Assembly (NCBI GenBank): GCA_033239525.1
Contig: BSYO01000020.1
Location: 9,922,308 to 9,986,307, forward strand
DNA: 64,000 nucleotides
Direction: 5' to 3'
Source: Nepenthes gracilis
Taxonomy: Eukaryota; Streptophyta; Magnoliopsida; Caryophyllales; Nepenthaceae
Part shown: positions 21,784 to 33,560 of the stretch, piece by piece
Position numbering within the stretch: position 1 is the stretch's first letter
Layout: the number at the start of each line of letters is the position of its first letter
Made by a program: the position numbers and the translations under genes
Notes under the pieces: model-generated
The model's input: the letters and a program-made list of their open reading frames with translations, nothing else
What the model was told of the DNA's origin: nothing
The model's database searches: none

Positions 21784-22742
21784 ATGGAGGTTGGAAGTAA
21801 GATGATCTGTTTGAACGGATCAAACTTTGACACTTGGCAAAGCAAGATGTCAGACTTGCTTTTTGTAAAGTCCATGCATAATCCCGTTTTTACCGCAGCA
21901 AAGCCGGCGGATAAAATGGACGAGCAGTGGACGTTGGAGCACAAGAAAGTGTGCGGCTATATGCGGCAGTTTGTGGACGACAACGTGTACAACCACGTTC
22001 GGGGTGAGTCCGATGCCAAGACTCTTTGGGGGAGAAAATTTGGAAAAGCTCTTTGCCTCCAAATCCGGAAATAACAAAATTTTTCACTTGATGCGGCTGA
22101 TGCAAGTACGGTACAAGGACGGGTCATCTGTCGCCGATCACCTGAATGAATTTCAGGGCCGCGTGGACAGGCTGAATGGCATGGGGATCAAGTTTGAGGA
22201 TGAGGTCCTCGGACTATGGTTGCTAGCAACCCTCCCGGACTTGTGGGAGGTTATGAGGATCACCATTGCCAATACAGCTCCAAATGGCGTGGTGACTTTA
22301 GAGATGGCCAAAGGAGCTGTGCTGAACGAAGAAGTGCGACGGCGTTCCCAAGGCTCGTCCACCTCTCAGCACTCCGAAGTCCTTGTTACTGAATGCAGGG
22401 GAAGGAGCCGAGGACGTGGCCCAAAGTCCGAAGACAAAGGCGGAGTAAGTCACGCTCCCGGTATCAAGACATGGAGTGCCACCATTGTGGCAAGAAAGGC
22501 CACATCAAGAAGTTTTGTTACAAGTGGGCGTGAAAACGCTACCAAGCAAAGGGGTGAGAAGAGACATGGCGAGGAAGAGTCCTCGGTCTGTTGATGAAGA
22601 AGATCTTCTTTTGGCCGCGAGTCGAGGACTTAGTGGCTGTGGTGAGCAATCCTCGGATTGGGTAGTGGATTCAGCGCTTCAATCACGTTACCTCCGAGAG
22701 AAGCTGTTCTCCACTTACACTCCGTGCACCCCAGAGTATTAA
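21784..22742 (+). pseudogene. copia unit 3 gag and protease
   Basis: Gag starts at ATG 21784 and is open to 22074, where extra bases near 22028-22040 shift the frame. The second half is in the stretch 21971-22594 (LWLLATLPDLWEVM, RGRSRGRGPKSED). The knuckle is still readable around 22470-22520 but is broken by indels, and the protease (WVVDSALQS..) has lost DSG through a deletion. The many one-base differences in 22540-22740 are unlike the clean neighbouring sequence. Confidence 0.85.
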
Positions 22743-23750
22743 GAATGGGCAACAAGGAGGCGTCCGAGTTCATTGGACGTGGTGACATCACCTTGCTAAT
22801 AAGCACCGGAGCCCGATTGACTTTGAAGGGCGTCGACACGTCCCAGGATATTCGTATGAATATCATTTCAAGGACAGCTTGACGATGAAGGCTCTGCAGG
22901 CGTCTTCTCGTGGACGATTTCAAAAGCTGAAAAAGGGGTCCATGGTGGTTGCCGAGGAGTAAAGGCTTGAGGCCTTTACGTAGTGAAAGCCTAGGCGGAG
23001 GTGGCTGAGGTGAATGCCACAAGAAGTGTGGAGTCCTCGGATCTGTGGCACAAGAGGCTCGGACACATGAGTGAGCGTGGCATGAGTCATCGGCAAAGAA
23101 GGGTCTCATCCACGAGCGGATGGAGACATGCCGAGGACTTTCCCTCACTGCATGGCGAGGAAGCAACTTGAGTCTCCTTTTCAGGAGATGTGTCTTCCAA
23201 GAGGTCCGAGGTTTTGGAGCTCGTCCACACTGATGTGTGTGGTCCCCTCCCGGAGAAGTCATTTGGGGGAGCACAATATTTTATCTCCTTTATTGACGAT
23301 TGCTCGAGGAAGCTGTGGGTGTTCCCTTTGAAAACCAAAGATCAGGTTGCGGGAACCTTTGAGCAGTTCCATGTCCTCGTTGAGCGGGAGACCGGGTGGA
23401 GGCTAAAGGCCGTTCGGAGCGATAACGGCGGGGAGTATATTGGGACGTTTGATGCCTACTGCAGAGCTCACGGCATCAGACATCAGAAAACTCCACCTAA
23501 GACGTCACAGTTGAATGACGTGGCAGAAAGGATGAATCGCACCCTGATGGAAAGGGTCAGGTGCATGTTATCCCAGGCCAGGCTACCGGGATCTTTTTGG
23601 GCTGAGGCCTTGAGGACGGCTGCCCACGTGATCAACCGGTCGCCCTGTAAGCCTCTGGACGGGGAAGTTCCAGAGCAGATTTGGACCGAAAAGGAACCAG
23701 TGTACAGCCATCTTGGACTTTGCTGCAAAGCCTTTGTTCATGTTAAGTGA
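22743..23750 (+). pseudogene. copia unit 3 pre-integrase and integrase
   Basis: The first 450 bases are broken by indels and by the TAG at 22992-22994 shared with unit 2. From 23190 a 186-codon stretch holds LVHTDVCGP, AVRSDNGGEYIG and DVAERMNRTLMERV, that is, all three integrase catalytic residues. A deletion near 23715-23745 ends the stretch. Confidence 0.9.
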
Positions 23751-25030
23751 TGAAAGGACCAAGCTGGAGCCAAAGACTATACAATGTGTCTTTCTGGACT
23801 ATGGCGAGGATGAATTTGGGTATAGGTTCTATGACCCAAAGGAAACGAAGCTGGTGCGGTCCCGCAACGTGGTCTTCGTTGAGGACGAGACCATCGAGGA
23901 CATTGGGAAGAAGCAGAAGTCTCCTCCCACTACTTCCCGGACGGACATAGTTGATATTGATGTTGTCCGTCCAGTGCCTTCTGAGTCCGATGTCGGCGGT
24001 TCAGGTGTGGCAGGCAACCAAGATGAGGCGGTTCCTACGTCTCAGGACCTGGTTGAAGATTTGGCACCTCCTCAGGCCGAGGTAGCCCCAGCAAGACGGT
24101 CGTCCAGAGTGAGGCGTCCGTCCGTCCGTCTTCCTGCAAGTGAGTTTGTCCTCCTTACTGATGCTGGAGAACCAGAAGATTTTGACGAGGCCATGAGTAG
24201 CGCTCAGAAGGATGAATGGTTTGAAGCCATGAAGGAAGAAATGGTTTCTCTTCATAAAAACCATACCTTTGAGCTGGCTAAATTGCCCAAGGGGAAGAAG
24301 GCTCTGAAAAACAAATGGGTCTTCCTTTGAAGGCGGCCCGAGGACACGAGCAAGCCAAGACACAAGGCACGACTTGTGGTGAAGGGCTTTGGTCAACGAA
24401 AGGGTATTGACTTTGATCAAATCTTCGCACCCGTTGTGAAGATGTCCTCGGTCCGTGTAGTGCTCGGACTGGCAGCGACTTTGGATCTGGAGATAGAGCA
24501 ATTGGACGTCCGGACAGCATTTCTTCATGGAGATTTAGGGGAAGAAATCTATATGGAGCAACCAGAAGGGTTTGCGGTCAAAGGAATGGAAGGACTTGTC
24601 TGTCGTTTGAAGAAGAGCTTGTATGGGCTGAAACAAGCTCCGAGACAATAGTATCTGAAGTTTGAGTTTGTTATGATCGGACAAGGGTATCATAAGACTT
24701 CTTCGGACCACTGTGTCTTTGTCCAGAAGTTCTCAGAAAATGACTTTGTTATCCTCCTCCTTTATGTGGATGACATGCTGGTGGTCGGACGGAATAGTGC
24801 TCGGATAATGGAGCTGAAGAAGAAACTGGGACAGTCTTTCGCCATGAAAGACCTCGGATGCGAAACATGTCTCTGGGATGAATTTCGCGACCGAGAGGGC
24901 AAGAAGCTTTGGCTGTCCCAGGAAGGCTATGTTGAAAAGGTGCTTCTAAGGTTCAACATGGAAGGGTCTAAGCCCGTCAGTGCCCCATTGGCCAACCATT
25001 TCAGGCTGAGCAGCAGCAGTGTCCATCCTC
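23713..25030 (+). pseudogene. copia unit 3 integrase tail and RT
   Basis: The integrase C-terminus, linker and RT start are open to 24330. After a damaged patch, RT resumes at 24376 with QLDVRTAFLHGDL and, unlike units 1 and 2, has the full T run (GGGTTTGCGG), so the frame continues through RLKKSLYGLKQAPRQ to a TAG at 24649. The stretch 24673-25053 has an intact YVDD box and reads through the positions that are TAG in units 1 and 2. This makes unit 3 RT the least damaged of the three. Confidence 0.9.
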
Positions 25031-25733
25031 GGACACTAAGAAGGCGCGAATGAGTAAGATTCCTTACTCCTCGGCCGCTGGCAGCTTGATGTACGCGGCC
25101 GTGTGTACGCGGCCGGACATTGCTCATGTGGTTGGCCTTGTGAGCAGATTCCTCTCAAACCCAGGTATGGAGCATTAGTCTGCGGTGAAGTGGATTTTTA
25201 GATATCTACGCGGGACATCCAAGACGAGTTTGGAGTTTGGAAAAGGGGAGCCTCAACTGATTGCGTACACGGACGCAGACATGGCCGGGGACGTTGACTC
25301 TCAGAAATCAACGTCAGGATACTTGGTGAAATTTGTCGGAGGGGCGGTCTCCTAGCAGTCCAAGTTGCAGAAGTGCGTCGTTCTCTCAACTACAGAAGCA
25401 GAGTTTATTGCCGTGACCGAGGCCTGTAAGGAAATGCTTTGGATGAAGAGGTTTGTCCAAGAATTGAGTCTAAGGCAAGAGACGTACGTGGTCCTTTGTG
25501 ATAGTCAAAGTGCCATTCATTTATGTAAAAACTCCTCATTCCATTCTCAGTCAAAACACATTGACATGCGATATCATTGGGTGAGAGATGTTTTTGATGA
25601 TGGGCAGCTATCAATTAGAAGGTCCGCTCGGACGATAATGGGTCAGGTATGTTGACAAAGGTTTTGCCAAAGGGAAAGCTGGAAGCTTGTTGTGACATTG
25701 CCGGTCTGACTAACTTCACTCCCACTCGGTCGT
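25031..25733 (+). pseudogene. copia unit 3 RNase H
   Basis: The common TAG at 25176 and a further TAG near 25354 (the Trp of SWQSKLQ) interrupt it. Motifs remain: DADMAGDVDSQKSTSGYL near 25275, LSTTEAEFIAVTEACKEMLW at 25385-25444, then CAA where units 1 and 2 have TAA, and LCDSQSAIHLC and KHIDMRYHWVRDV up to about 25590. Confidence 0.85.
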
Positions 25734-25744
25734 GAGGGGAAGTT

Positions 25745-26444
25745 TGTTGGGGTCACTCCCGCGTGGCAGTAGTCCGCGGACTCTATTGGAAGAATGGATG
25801 AGGACTTTGTTTGAAACATCATGTCCGAGAGGACATGGACGAGGACTCCTAAAGTGTAGGCGTTGACTTTATCCTCGTAGGCCTGCTGCGGCCGTTTCTG
25901 CAGGTGGGTTGGTCACCTACCCTGCTTGAAAGTTGTGCCGCAACAACTTCCCAGGTGCCAAGCCTGCCATCTGGAACGCGAGGCGTGCGCCTGCCATGGC
26001 AGGCCTAGGGGCGTAGGATCTGTAACCTACTGCCAGTAGGGTGGCTGGCTGTCCACCCTGCCTTTATGTATATATATATAGCTTGTGCCCTTGCTTGTTT
26101 ATGTGAAGACCTGAGACATTTTGTAGGAAGAGCTTGGAGAGAGAGAGCTGTGGGCAAGCTTTGTAAAGATAGAGTGAGAAACACTTTAGTGATATAAGTT
26201 GCACACTTGAGATTGTTTTCTTTCGTTTGAGCTTGTGTAGCTAACACTTGTAAACAATCCTTTTATAGTGCATTCTTTCGTGATTTTTTCCTTGTTAAAG
26301 AAAGGGTTTTTCACGTTAAATTTGTGTGTTCTCTTTCGTTCTCTATCTCTACTTTTTGTGCCCGTCCGAGAGCTCAGCTCTGTATAGCCGTCCGAGAACC
26401 TTGTCCGCTCAGTCACCGTACCTTCTGCGCGTTTTGCTCCAACA
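25745..26444 (+). repeat. copia trimer LTR 4
   Basis: 700 bp, ending CTCCAACA and followed by ATTAC. It groups with LTR 1 at several positions (CCGCGGAC, GAAACATC, GAGAGGAC, TCCGAGAACC). Confidence 0.95.
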
Positions 26445-26449
26445 ATTAC
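26445..26449. repeat. target-site duplication ATTAC, right of the copia trimer
   Basis: Identical to 11573-11577. Confidence 0.9.
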
Positions 26450-28540
26450 TTGGATTGGGATCTAATATCTCTAAATTAGGTGGATTTAAGTAAATTAAGG
26501 TGTTGGATAGCCTAACCTATGTCCTTTGGGGTGATCTATTAATGGATTGGAGGTTACTTAAATGACATATTAGGACAGTATATGGGGTCATTTGAGAGCT
26601 ACATAACATTAAATGGGTTCATACTTCGCTGGCACGTAAGTTAACCAGGAGTTTTAATTTCATGCAAGTTTTTAATAATTATAAGTTGATATGGAAGATT
26701 TTTGTGGATCATTATACTAAAGCTAAAATAAAATTTTCGTCTCTAACTTACGCTTCCATCAAACGAGAACCCTAAGAAGGGAAAGGAAACCTTTCAAGTT
26801 GATGTGAAGAACAGTGGATTGTGTTCCATTAAGCTTCGCTGGATGGATCTTGGAGCAATATTCTGCTCTGCAACTTTCAAAATGGAAACAACAAAATAAA
26901 GAAGACGATGAACAGTGACAGAGAGTGATTACGCTAGCTCCCTCTTTAATCATCATATTTATTTGAATCTGGTGAGGTTAACGTGATAAAGGAGGAGGAA
27001 GCCTTCCGTATGGAAGCCGTTCGTGCTTGTAGAAAACTAGTGAACAATGGAGGTGAGTGAAGAGGAAAATGAACGGTATCGATAAAAAATGATGAAGTTG
27101 GGTCTTTGGATATGTTAAGCAACCAAATTGTAGAGTAGGATGCGTTCACAAATTGAGCAAAGGGTCTCTCGGCTTGCATTACGGTAACCGGCAGAATGGT
27201 ATTTCACAAGCATTATGAACAAGGCCAATGTTTCAATGATATTTAGTTTTTGTAGCTCTTGTTTTGTTTCGAGAATCTGTTAGAATAGAATTTTTTTGGA
27301 CTACGGTAGCTTATTTAATCAAGATTCATGGGATATTATTGTATGCCTTATTATAGGATTAAAATTATAAATTTATTGGCTTTCTTGAGCTGATGTCCCA
27401 GTGCTAGAGTAAGACCGGCGCTCAAACGCCGAGATAGTTTTGATCAAAAATTGATATGTGAGGAGCTACATGTGTTAATGAAAAAATAGTGAGGTATCTG
27501 TTTACTTTTGTTGCGGCTTTAATAGGGAGGTAAATCAATTGATAAAATTTAGTAATCATGTGATGAAGTCTTACAAGTCGGTGTGGGAGGCAACATGCAA
27601 GCGGGTGCACGATTGTTAGGGAACATTGATCAAGTTTTAGCCTGGTATGGAACTTGGGTCTAGGTGGTATAGTCGTATGAGTTGTATGATTGTTGGGGCA
27701 TCACAGGATTTTGTGATGCTAATAGTTGGATGCCTAATGTATCCATGGTTTTTTCTCGTTTTTCTCACAATGATGGCCTTCTCTATGTTAACTTTAATGC
27801 GTGAGTATAATCCTTGTTAATATTAAATGATACTTCTATCATTGTAGCTGTGATGTTCCTTTATGTTATATTTGATTGTGTGAGTATATTATTGACTTAT
27901 TATGGTCAAAATAAATGAGATTATATAAATATATTATAATATCAAAGAATATAAAACCTATGAAAATTTAATGTAGTTAATAGTCTTTCGGTATTGCGAG
28001 CGAAAACTCTTTTCTGCCACAGAAAAAATACGAAGCTTCCACTCGGGAAAGTCAAACATAAAACTTTTATTCCGTAAGAAAGTACACATATCAAATTGAA
28101 TACACAAAATAGAGCTCGATGTGAAGTACAATGCATAGTTACTATATGCACGGCCTATATGTAAATTTTCTTAACTTTTTATTTACAAACATACATTTAT
28201 ATACACAAAATACCGCAAAATATTTATCAATTTTTTATGAAATGAACAAAATCCTCGGATAACAACAAAACAGAAGTAAAATCCCAAAATAATTGGTAAA
28301 AGTAACATGCATACACACAGAAGACAAATAGAGTAAATAAAATAACATGTATATACATTAAATCTACCAAATATAAACAAAACTAACCAAAAATAAAAAA
28401 TAGATTGAGAATAGGGCGTAAAAATACTTGTCTCAATTTCTGATCTTACAAATCTGACGAAATGATACTTCATAATACCTCTTCTCTTTTTCCTCTCTCT
28501 TTATTCTCATTCTCTTTTTCTCTCCTTTCCCTAATTTTCC
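26450..28540. other. no gene recognised
   Basis: AT-rich sequence. Open stretches of 60-80 codons on the minus strand (26759-26956 and 26946-27179) show no motif I know. The first bases continue the pre-insertion locus interrupted by the copia trimer at 11577. Confidence 0.5.
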
Positions 28541-28830
28541 ATACATAATGACTGAAATAATACACGCTGCCCCATATATAATCGAATCGGAGCATGAGCA
28601 TTGCTCAAGTGCGTGTTAGGCACCATGCCTAACCCCATCGACGCACGAGTGCTGCCTCGGACTCCCCTTGAGCACAACCACTCTGGAATAAGTGCTCAAG
28701 TGTCGCCTCAAGCCCTGCTCAGGCAAGCCCACACTAGAATCCGTGCATGAGCGAGGGTCGGGTGTGTTTAAGACGTTAAAATTGCTTCTGTGCTTTGAAT
28801 TTTCTTTAAATCTATATTGCACAATTCATT
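28541..28830 (-). promoter_or_regulatory. LTR-type promoter relic with U3 hairpin
   Basis: On the minus strand a GC-rich segment (28830-28600) with a perfect hairpin (GTTAGGCA/TGCCTAAC around a 3-base spacer, 28615-28633) lies just upstream of a TATATA box (28573-28582). A GA-rich leader follows to about 28480. The arrangement is that of the copia LTRs in this window. I could not find the ends. Confidence 0.5.
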
Positions 28831-29808
28831 CCAGTATATCCAAAATAAACTAAAAATAAATTGATATTACTAAATTAACTACACAAAATATCGGGAATTA
28901 CATGTTGGTGAGACATCTATGCTTTATTTGGGAAAATTAAAGTAGACCTGGATTTAGTCTCATATCAAACTTAAGAGTATTAATTATCTCGTGATGCATA
29001 TCCAACTTATCGAGAATAACATGCGTAGCTTTTGACTCATAGTAGCGAGATAAGATCGATGAGATTCTTCATGGTATTTCTTTATTATTAATATCTCTTA
29101 AATTTGAAATCTGTATTCAATAGAATCCATATGTCGAATTTAGTACAATTTAGATTCTGTGAATCCATGATACTTATTGTTATTATATATTTAGGTCACT
29201 GAAGCAAATATTTATACTAAGGAATCTCTGTCTTACCCATGATGTTAGATTTCAGGAGATTCTTATATATTATTGATGAGATTTAGATTTTATAGAATTC
29301 TTTCGTAATATATCGGTCTGGTGAGACACATTCTTATCATTACTTTTGAATCATGGTCATAAGTTATAGATTCTCAGATAGTTTTTATTATTGAGTTTTA
29401 TATTATTGCTATGATTTTTGTATTTTTAATATTGTATATTTGAGATATTTATTATTATTATTGTTATGCATTATTATTTATTATTACTTATTAGACATTT
29501 AGTTCACCCTTACATTATATTAGCACTAGATTTGAGTTGAGTATGTAACTCTAACAAGGATCCTTTATTTATTGTAAGACTTTTAGATCGAGTGGATTTT
29601 AGAGATTAGTAACTATTGTTTCTTTTGATAATGGATAGGATATATTAAGATAGAGGTTTGATAGTTTTTCTTTCGAGTTATGACCCTAACACTTAATAGT
29701 TTTTATTTTCTCGAATATTTGCATGATATGTTAATTTTTCTAATAAATTCTAAAATGATACATCATAGTAGGAGAAGGCCTGATACCATGTTTTGAGGTG
29801 CTTGTATT
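28831..29808. other. no gene recognised
   Basis: Very AT-rich, with short TTATTATT runs around 29440-29490. No coding signal. Confidence 0.5.
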
Positions 29809-30535
29809 TGTTAGAATATGGGTCATTTTCGTATGGGCCCATATTCGATTGATAGGCCGATTAGAGGTTTTGGCCGAGCTCACATGGGTGTAATATTGAG
29901 ATAAAGTATTATAGTATTTGCATACGTAGTGAAGTGGTCGAAGAGATGACTGGACTGCCTAATTTGAGAAATTACCGAATTGTCTAGTTCGAGAGGAGAT
30001 CGGATTGGAGAGTTTGATGATCAGTTGGACTGGAGAGCTTGATGATCAGCCAGACTGGAGAGCTTAAGGACTGGCTGAACTAGGATGGTGACCGGTCATG
30101 GAGCCCACCAGTGCCCAACCATGATTTGTCAAAAGCGTGGGAATAGGTAAAAGCACGTGAAATGTTTTTTTTGGTTATAAAAGGAGAGCGAGTGTGTGGT
30201 TGTTGTACGTATAAAAAAATCACTTGTAAAATCTAGAGTAGGTAAGTGATTTGTGGGATTAAGACCAATGAGCGCCGTTAGTGAGAGAAAGAGAAAAAAA
30301 AGAAAAGTAAGAAGAAAGAGATTTATCTTGCACTCATTGTTACTTGAGTTAATCAAATACAAGGAGTTAAGCTCTTATATTCTATTCTTTGGGGATTTTT
30401 GTAACCGTTTTACATAGTAAAAGTTTTTGGACGAATAGTCATGTGGTTTTTTCCTCTTATTCAGAATAAAATTTTCACGTAAATTGTATATATCTTCTTT
30501 TGCGATTATTGTTTGTCGTTATCATCGCTGTTTTC
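29809..30535 (+). repeat. probable copia-type LTR fragment
   Basis: It begins TGTTAGAATATG and contains three tandem 25-bp units (30003, 30028, 30053), a TATA box (TATAAAAG, 30176-30183) and the downstream block GTGGTTTTTTCC..TTTTCACGTAAA. That block is also found near the 3' end of the other copia LTRs here (12115, 43950). The 3' boundary is unclear, as is any target duplication. Confidence 0.5.
30003..30077 (+). repeat. three 25-bp tandem units in U3
   Basis: Each unit opens GA(C/T)TGGAGAG(C/T)TT; starts at 30003, 30028 and 30053. The first two share GATGATCAG. It lies about 120 bp upstream of the TATA box. Confidence 0.75.
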
Positions 30536-30959
30536 TTTCATCTCGATTCAACTGAATTGCCGGTGGTTCTCCTATAGGGTCATTTCTTGGATAAAGGAGG
30601 TTCCTTTTGAATACGTCGCGATTAGATTTGGAGAATTTTGGCAAAAATTGAAAAAAGAGAGAGGCTGAGGTACTTGGTGAACAAAATTGATGAAGTTCAA
30701 GGAGAGTGATTAGCATGCAGGGATACTCTATGACTTCCGCTTTTTCATTTTTTCAAGCATAATTCATGACTTTCTAATTGTCTTGCAAGTATACTCCATG
30801 TTTCTCCGGTTGTTTTTAAGTACATCTCATTCCTCATTGTTTTGCAAGGGACTTTCATGGTTTTCTCTCCTTTTTCGGTTGAGATTCTGCATTTTGATAT
30901 ATGTTCATTGATGTCTTTTATGACATTCTGCGTTCTCATTTTCGTTATTAGTCGTTATT

Positions 30960-31955
30960 ATCATGTAATAAATATACAAGAATGTTATCATACGTAGGAT
31001 CCATATGATTGCCATATCAAGTGGCTCCAATTCCATACGAATAGAATATGACGTCGGTTTCTTTAGATATGCTACTAGGTACTAAAATCATTACCATAAA
31101 AAAATCTGCGAATGTATAAATAATGATCATAATAATTTACGAAAATATAACTAAATGATCAATACCAACATTGTATTTATTTATTCATCACAAGATAGAG
31201 TACGTGAATTCCTGATATCAGTTTATCCACTACATTACATTAAAATTCATCATCACTCAAGTCTAAATAATATCTGACTTTAATCTTACCCTTTAGGTGT
31301 CAACTTGTGCTTGCTATCTAAAGAGTTAGTAAAATAATAAGAAAATAAGCCAAATGCTTAACAAGGTATATAAAACAAAGACATGCACATTTATACTTAA
31401 AATAGAAATATATTCGTCAACTGAATAGGAATCATGTAAAACACACATGAGCCTTTGTTTTCTTTAACTTTTTTAATATACTAAATATCGTTTATCATTT
31501 ATCTTTAGGTACTAGGACTAAAAGGCGTTACAAGTTAATAGAGTAGGCAATCGAGAAAATAATTGTATTCAATCCACATAATCTAAGGTCTTAACCTCCT
31601 TATTACACCTCAAGGTGGGTAGTACATATCTATTATATCCCGATAAATAGGGCCTAAAGCTGCCTTTATTTTCCTACGGTACTAGGGGCAATTTCTTGAT
31701 TTTTGTTACAATATTCTAAGGCATGCTAAGGTATATTACTCTCTGAAATAATTTCTTAGTCCAATTTCTTAATTGTTTTTTCAAAACCCCTTATGGAAGC
31801 TTTTACACATGTTCTTAATACTTCTTCTTAATTTTATTCACTTTAGAAAAAAATAATCATATTTCTTAAGACTTGAAAAGCTTTTATTAAAACCTTTCAT
31901 AATATCAAACATACGAATCATAAAATGCAATCATTAGTAACAAACCATAAGAGGG
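30960..31955 (-). repeat. gypsy-type LTR remnant (family also at 38035, 46500 and 54414)
   Basis: It shares ordered short blocks with 38205-38600/42590-42720 and 54480-55440: GTGGCTCCAAT, GTAC(C/T)(T/A)AAAAT, CACATAATCTAAGG, and a TTCTAAGGCATG(T/C)(C/T)A segment. Orientation is set by the LTR of the chromovirus at 54414-57438. No ends recognised. Confidence 0.5.
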
Positions 31956-31964
31956 AACAGTAAA

Positions 31965-32590
31965 TTTCGGAGGCGTTTGGAGACTAAAGTTTCCGGAGAC
32001 CTTTGGATGATCTCTGGAGACGTTGAAATTTGGAGGATGAAGTTTCCAAAGACAGTGATCTCCGGAGATGATTGAAGTTTGGAGACGATTGAAGTTTGGA
32101 GACTTGAGAGTTTAGAGAATAAAGTTTTTGGAGACCTTGATCTCCGGAGACGTTATTAAAGGCTAAAATTCTGGAGACCTTAATCTCCGGAGACGGTAAA
32201 GAGAGAGACTTCTAGAGATAATTAAAGAGTTTTTCGGAGACTATTTTCGGAGGCCATTGAAGAGTCTCTGGAGACGATTAATGAGTGCTTTCTGGAGACC
32301 ATTAAGGAGGCTTCCGGAAACGATGAACGTAATTTCTGAAAACGATTATATGAATTCGGAAAATGAATTTAGGACAATTCTTCCGGAAACGTTATTCGGG
32401 TAAGATTGAATGAGAATTGGAGACGTTCTTCCGGAGACCACTTTCCCAAAGGTCTTTGATAGGCTCTCGGGAAGCCATTTTCGGAGGCCGTATGTGAAGT
32501 TCTGGAGACGTTAATCCCTGGAGACGTTGAATTTGGAGACTTAAGTTTCGGATACGATGAACGTGATCTTAGGAGACATGAAGGGAAACT
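31965..32590 (+). repeat. degenerate minisatellite, GGAGAC units of about 27 bp
   Basis: More than fifteen copies of (T)GGAGAC or CGGAGAC, many as TCTCCGGAGACG, alternate with AAGTTT/GAAGTTTGG words. It lies upstream of the TATA box at 32807, so it is probably a U3 repeat array. Confidence 0.8.
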
Positions 32591-32594
32591 TATC

Positions 32595-32614
32595 CGGTCA
32601 ACGCCAGTTGACCG
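32595..32614. promoter_or_regulatory. GGTCAA/TTGACC palindrome in gypsy LTR
   Basis: Perfect arms CGGTCAAC and GTTGACCG around GCCA, about 190 bp upstream of the TATA box. The arms contain the W-box core TTGACC in both orientations. Confidence 0.8.
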
Positions 32615-33304
32615 AAAAATGTGAAGAAAAGCCAAGGGAGAGTTAACCGCCCGATTGATTGGTGATGACTAATTAAGGTCTTAATGACCATGCCTGAGTA
32701 GGTAACCTACTCCCAATCACCCCGCTGACCTTCTAGGAAGGCAAGGGGAACAAGTAAAGAAGTACAAGCGGTTGACCTACCCTACCAACTACTGTCAGAC
32801 CAGAGGTTTATAAATACGAAACTAGAGAATTTAAGGAAACGTGGAGGGAAAGCTCTCGGCTAAGCTTTTTGGTGGAAGAACGAAGAAAGAATTCCACGCC
32901 GACTCTAAGTTAGGAGATTCAGGCAAGCGTACTCCCTGTTTTTAAGTTCATGACTTAATGCAAGTGTACTCACCGTTTTAAGTTCGTATTTTTAATGCAA
33001 GTATATCATGCCTGTTTAAAGGAAGCCGTGTTATTTCATGATATTTGGCTATTTTACTTAAATGCATGAAATCTGGTTAATTGTTGACCCGCATGAGATT
33101 TGATAGTTGCATGTTTTAAGAAGTCAGGCTATTTCCCGTTTAAATGATCTTCAGCTTTTGTTAAAGGACCTCCTATATTTGATGAAAAACGACCCCCGGT
33201 TTTAAGACATTGAAAGAAAGACCACATGGTGTCCGGTTAATTGCATAATTTACTTTGATTTTCAAAAAAGCATGATTTGCGGAACTAAGTGTTTGATAGC
33301 CGAG

Positions 33305-33560
33305 TAGCTGTAGGCCTTAAATGTAGCCGTTATTAAGATATGATGGCCAAGTAATTGCAGGCCTTAAATGTAGCCGTTGTTGAGATATGATGGTCGAGAG
33401 TTGCAGACCTTAAATGTAGCCGTTTGATTTGGTCATGATTACGGACCTTAAATATAGCGTTATGGAATTTGATGATTCAGAGGGTCGAGACTGCAGACTT
33501 TAAATGTAGCCGTTATTGAGATATGATGGTCAAGAACTGCAAACCTTAAATGTAGCCGGT
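33305..33560 (+). repeat. 46-bp tandem array, six units
   Basis: The word C(C/T)TTAAAT(G/A)TAGC starts at 33315, 33362, 33408, 33446, 33498 and 33544 (spacing 47, 46, 38, 52, 46). Between them GATATGATGG(T/C)C recurs. Confidence 0.9.

Larger units (their letters stand above)
11578..26444 (+). mobile_element. head-to-tail trimer of a Tork-like Ty1/copia retrotransposon
   Basis: Four LTRs (11578-12277, 16311-17014, 21042-21737, 25745-26444) alternate with three internal regions of about 4.0 kb, with no extra DNA between them. Unit spacing is 4733, 4731 and 4703 bp. Each internal region starts with a primer-binding site and ends with the same polypurine tract. One 5-bp target duplication flanks the whole array, so it entered the site once and grew by recombination. 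All three internal regions share at least one nonsense change (TAG at 15746, 20473 and 25176), so the unit was already defective before it multiplied. The polyprotein is Tnt1-like in order: gag, protease, integrase, RT, RNase H. Confidence 0.95.

Noticed and set aside
26946..27179. 77-codon open stretch, minus strand, Ser/Phe-rich
   Set aside because: No recognisable domain and no neighbouring gene parts.
28183..28473. 96-codon open stretch, minus strand
   Set aside because: Low-complexity Phe/Tyr/Ile-rich translation of AT-rich DNA next to an LTR promoter relic; no domain.
31965..33560. Regular short repeats considered as a CRISPR-like array
   Set aside because: Units are degenerate and contiguous without unique spacers, in plant LTR sequence.
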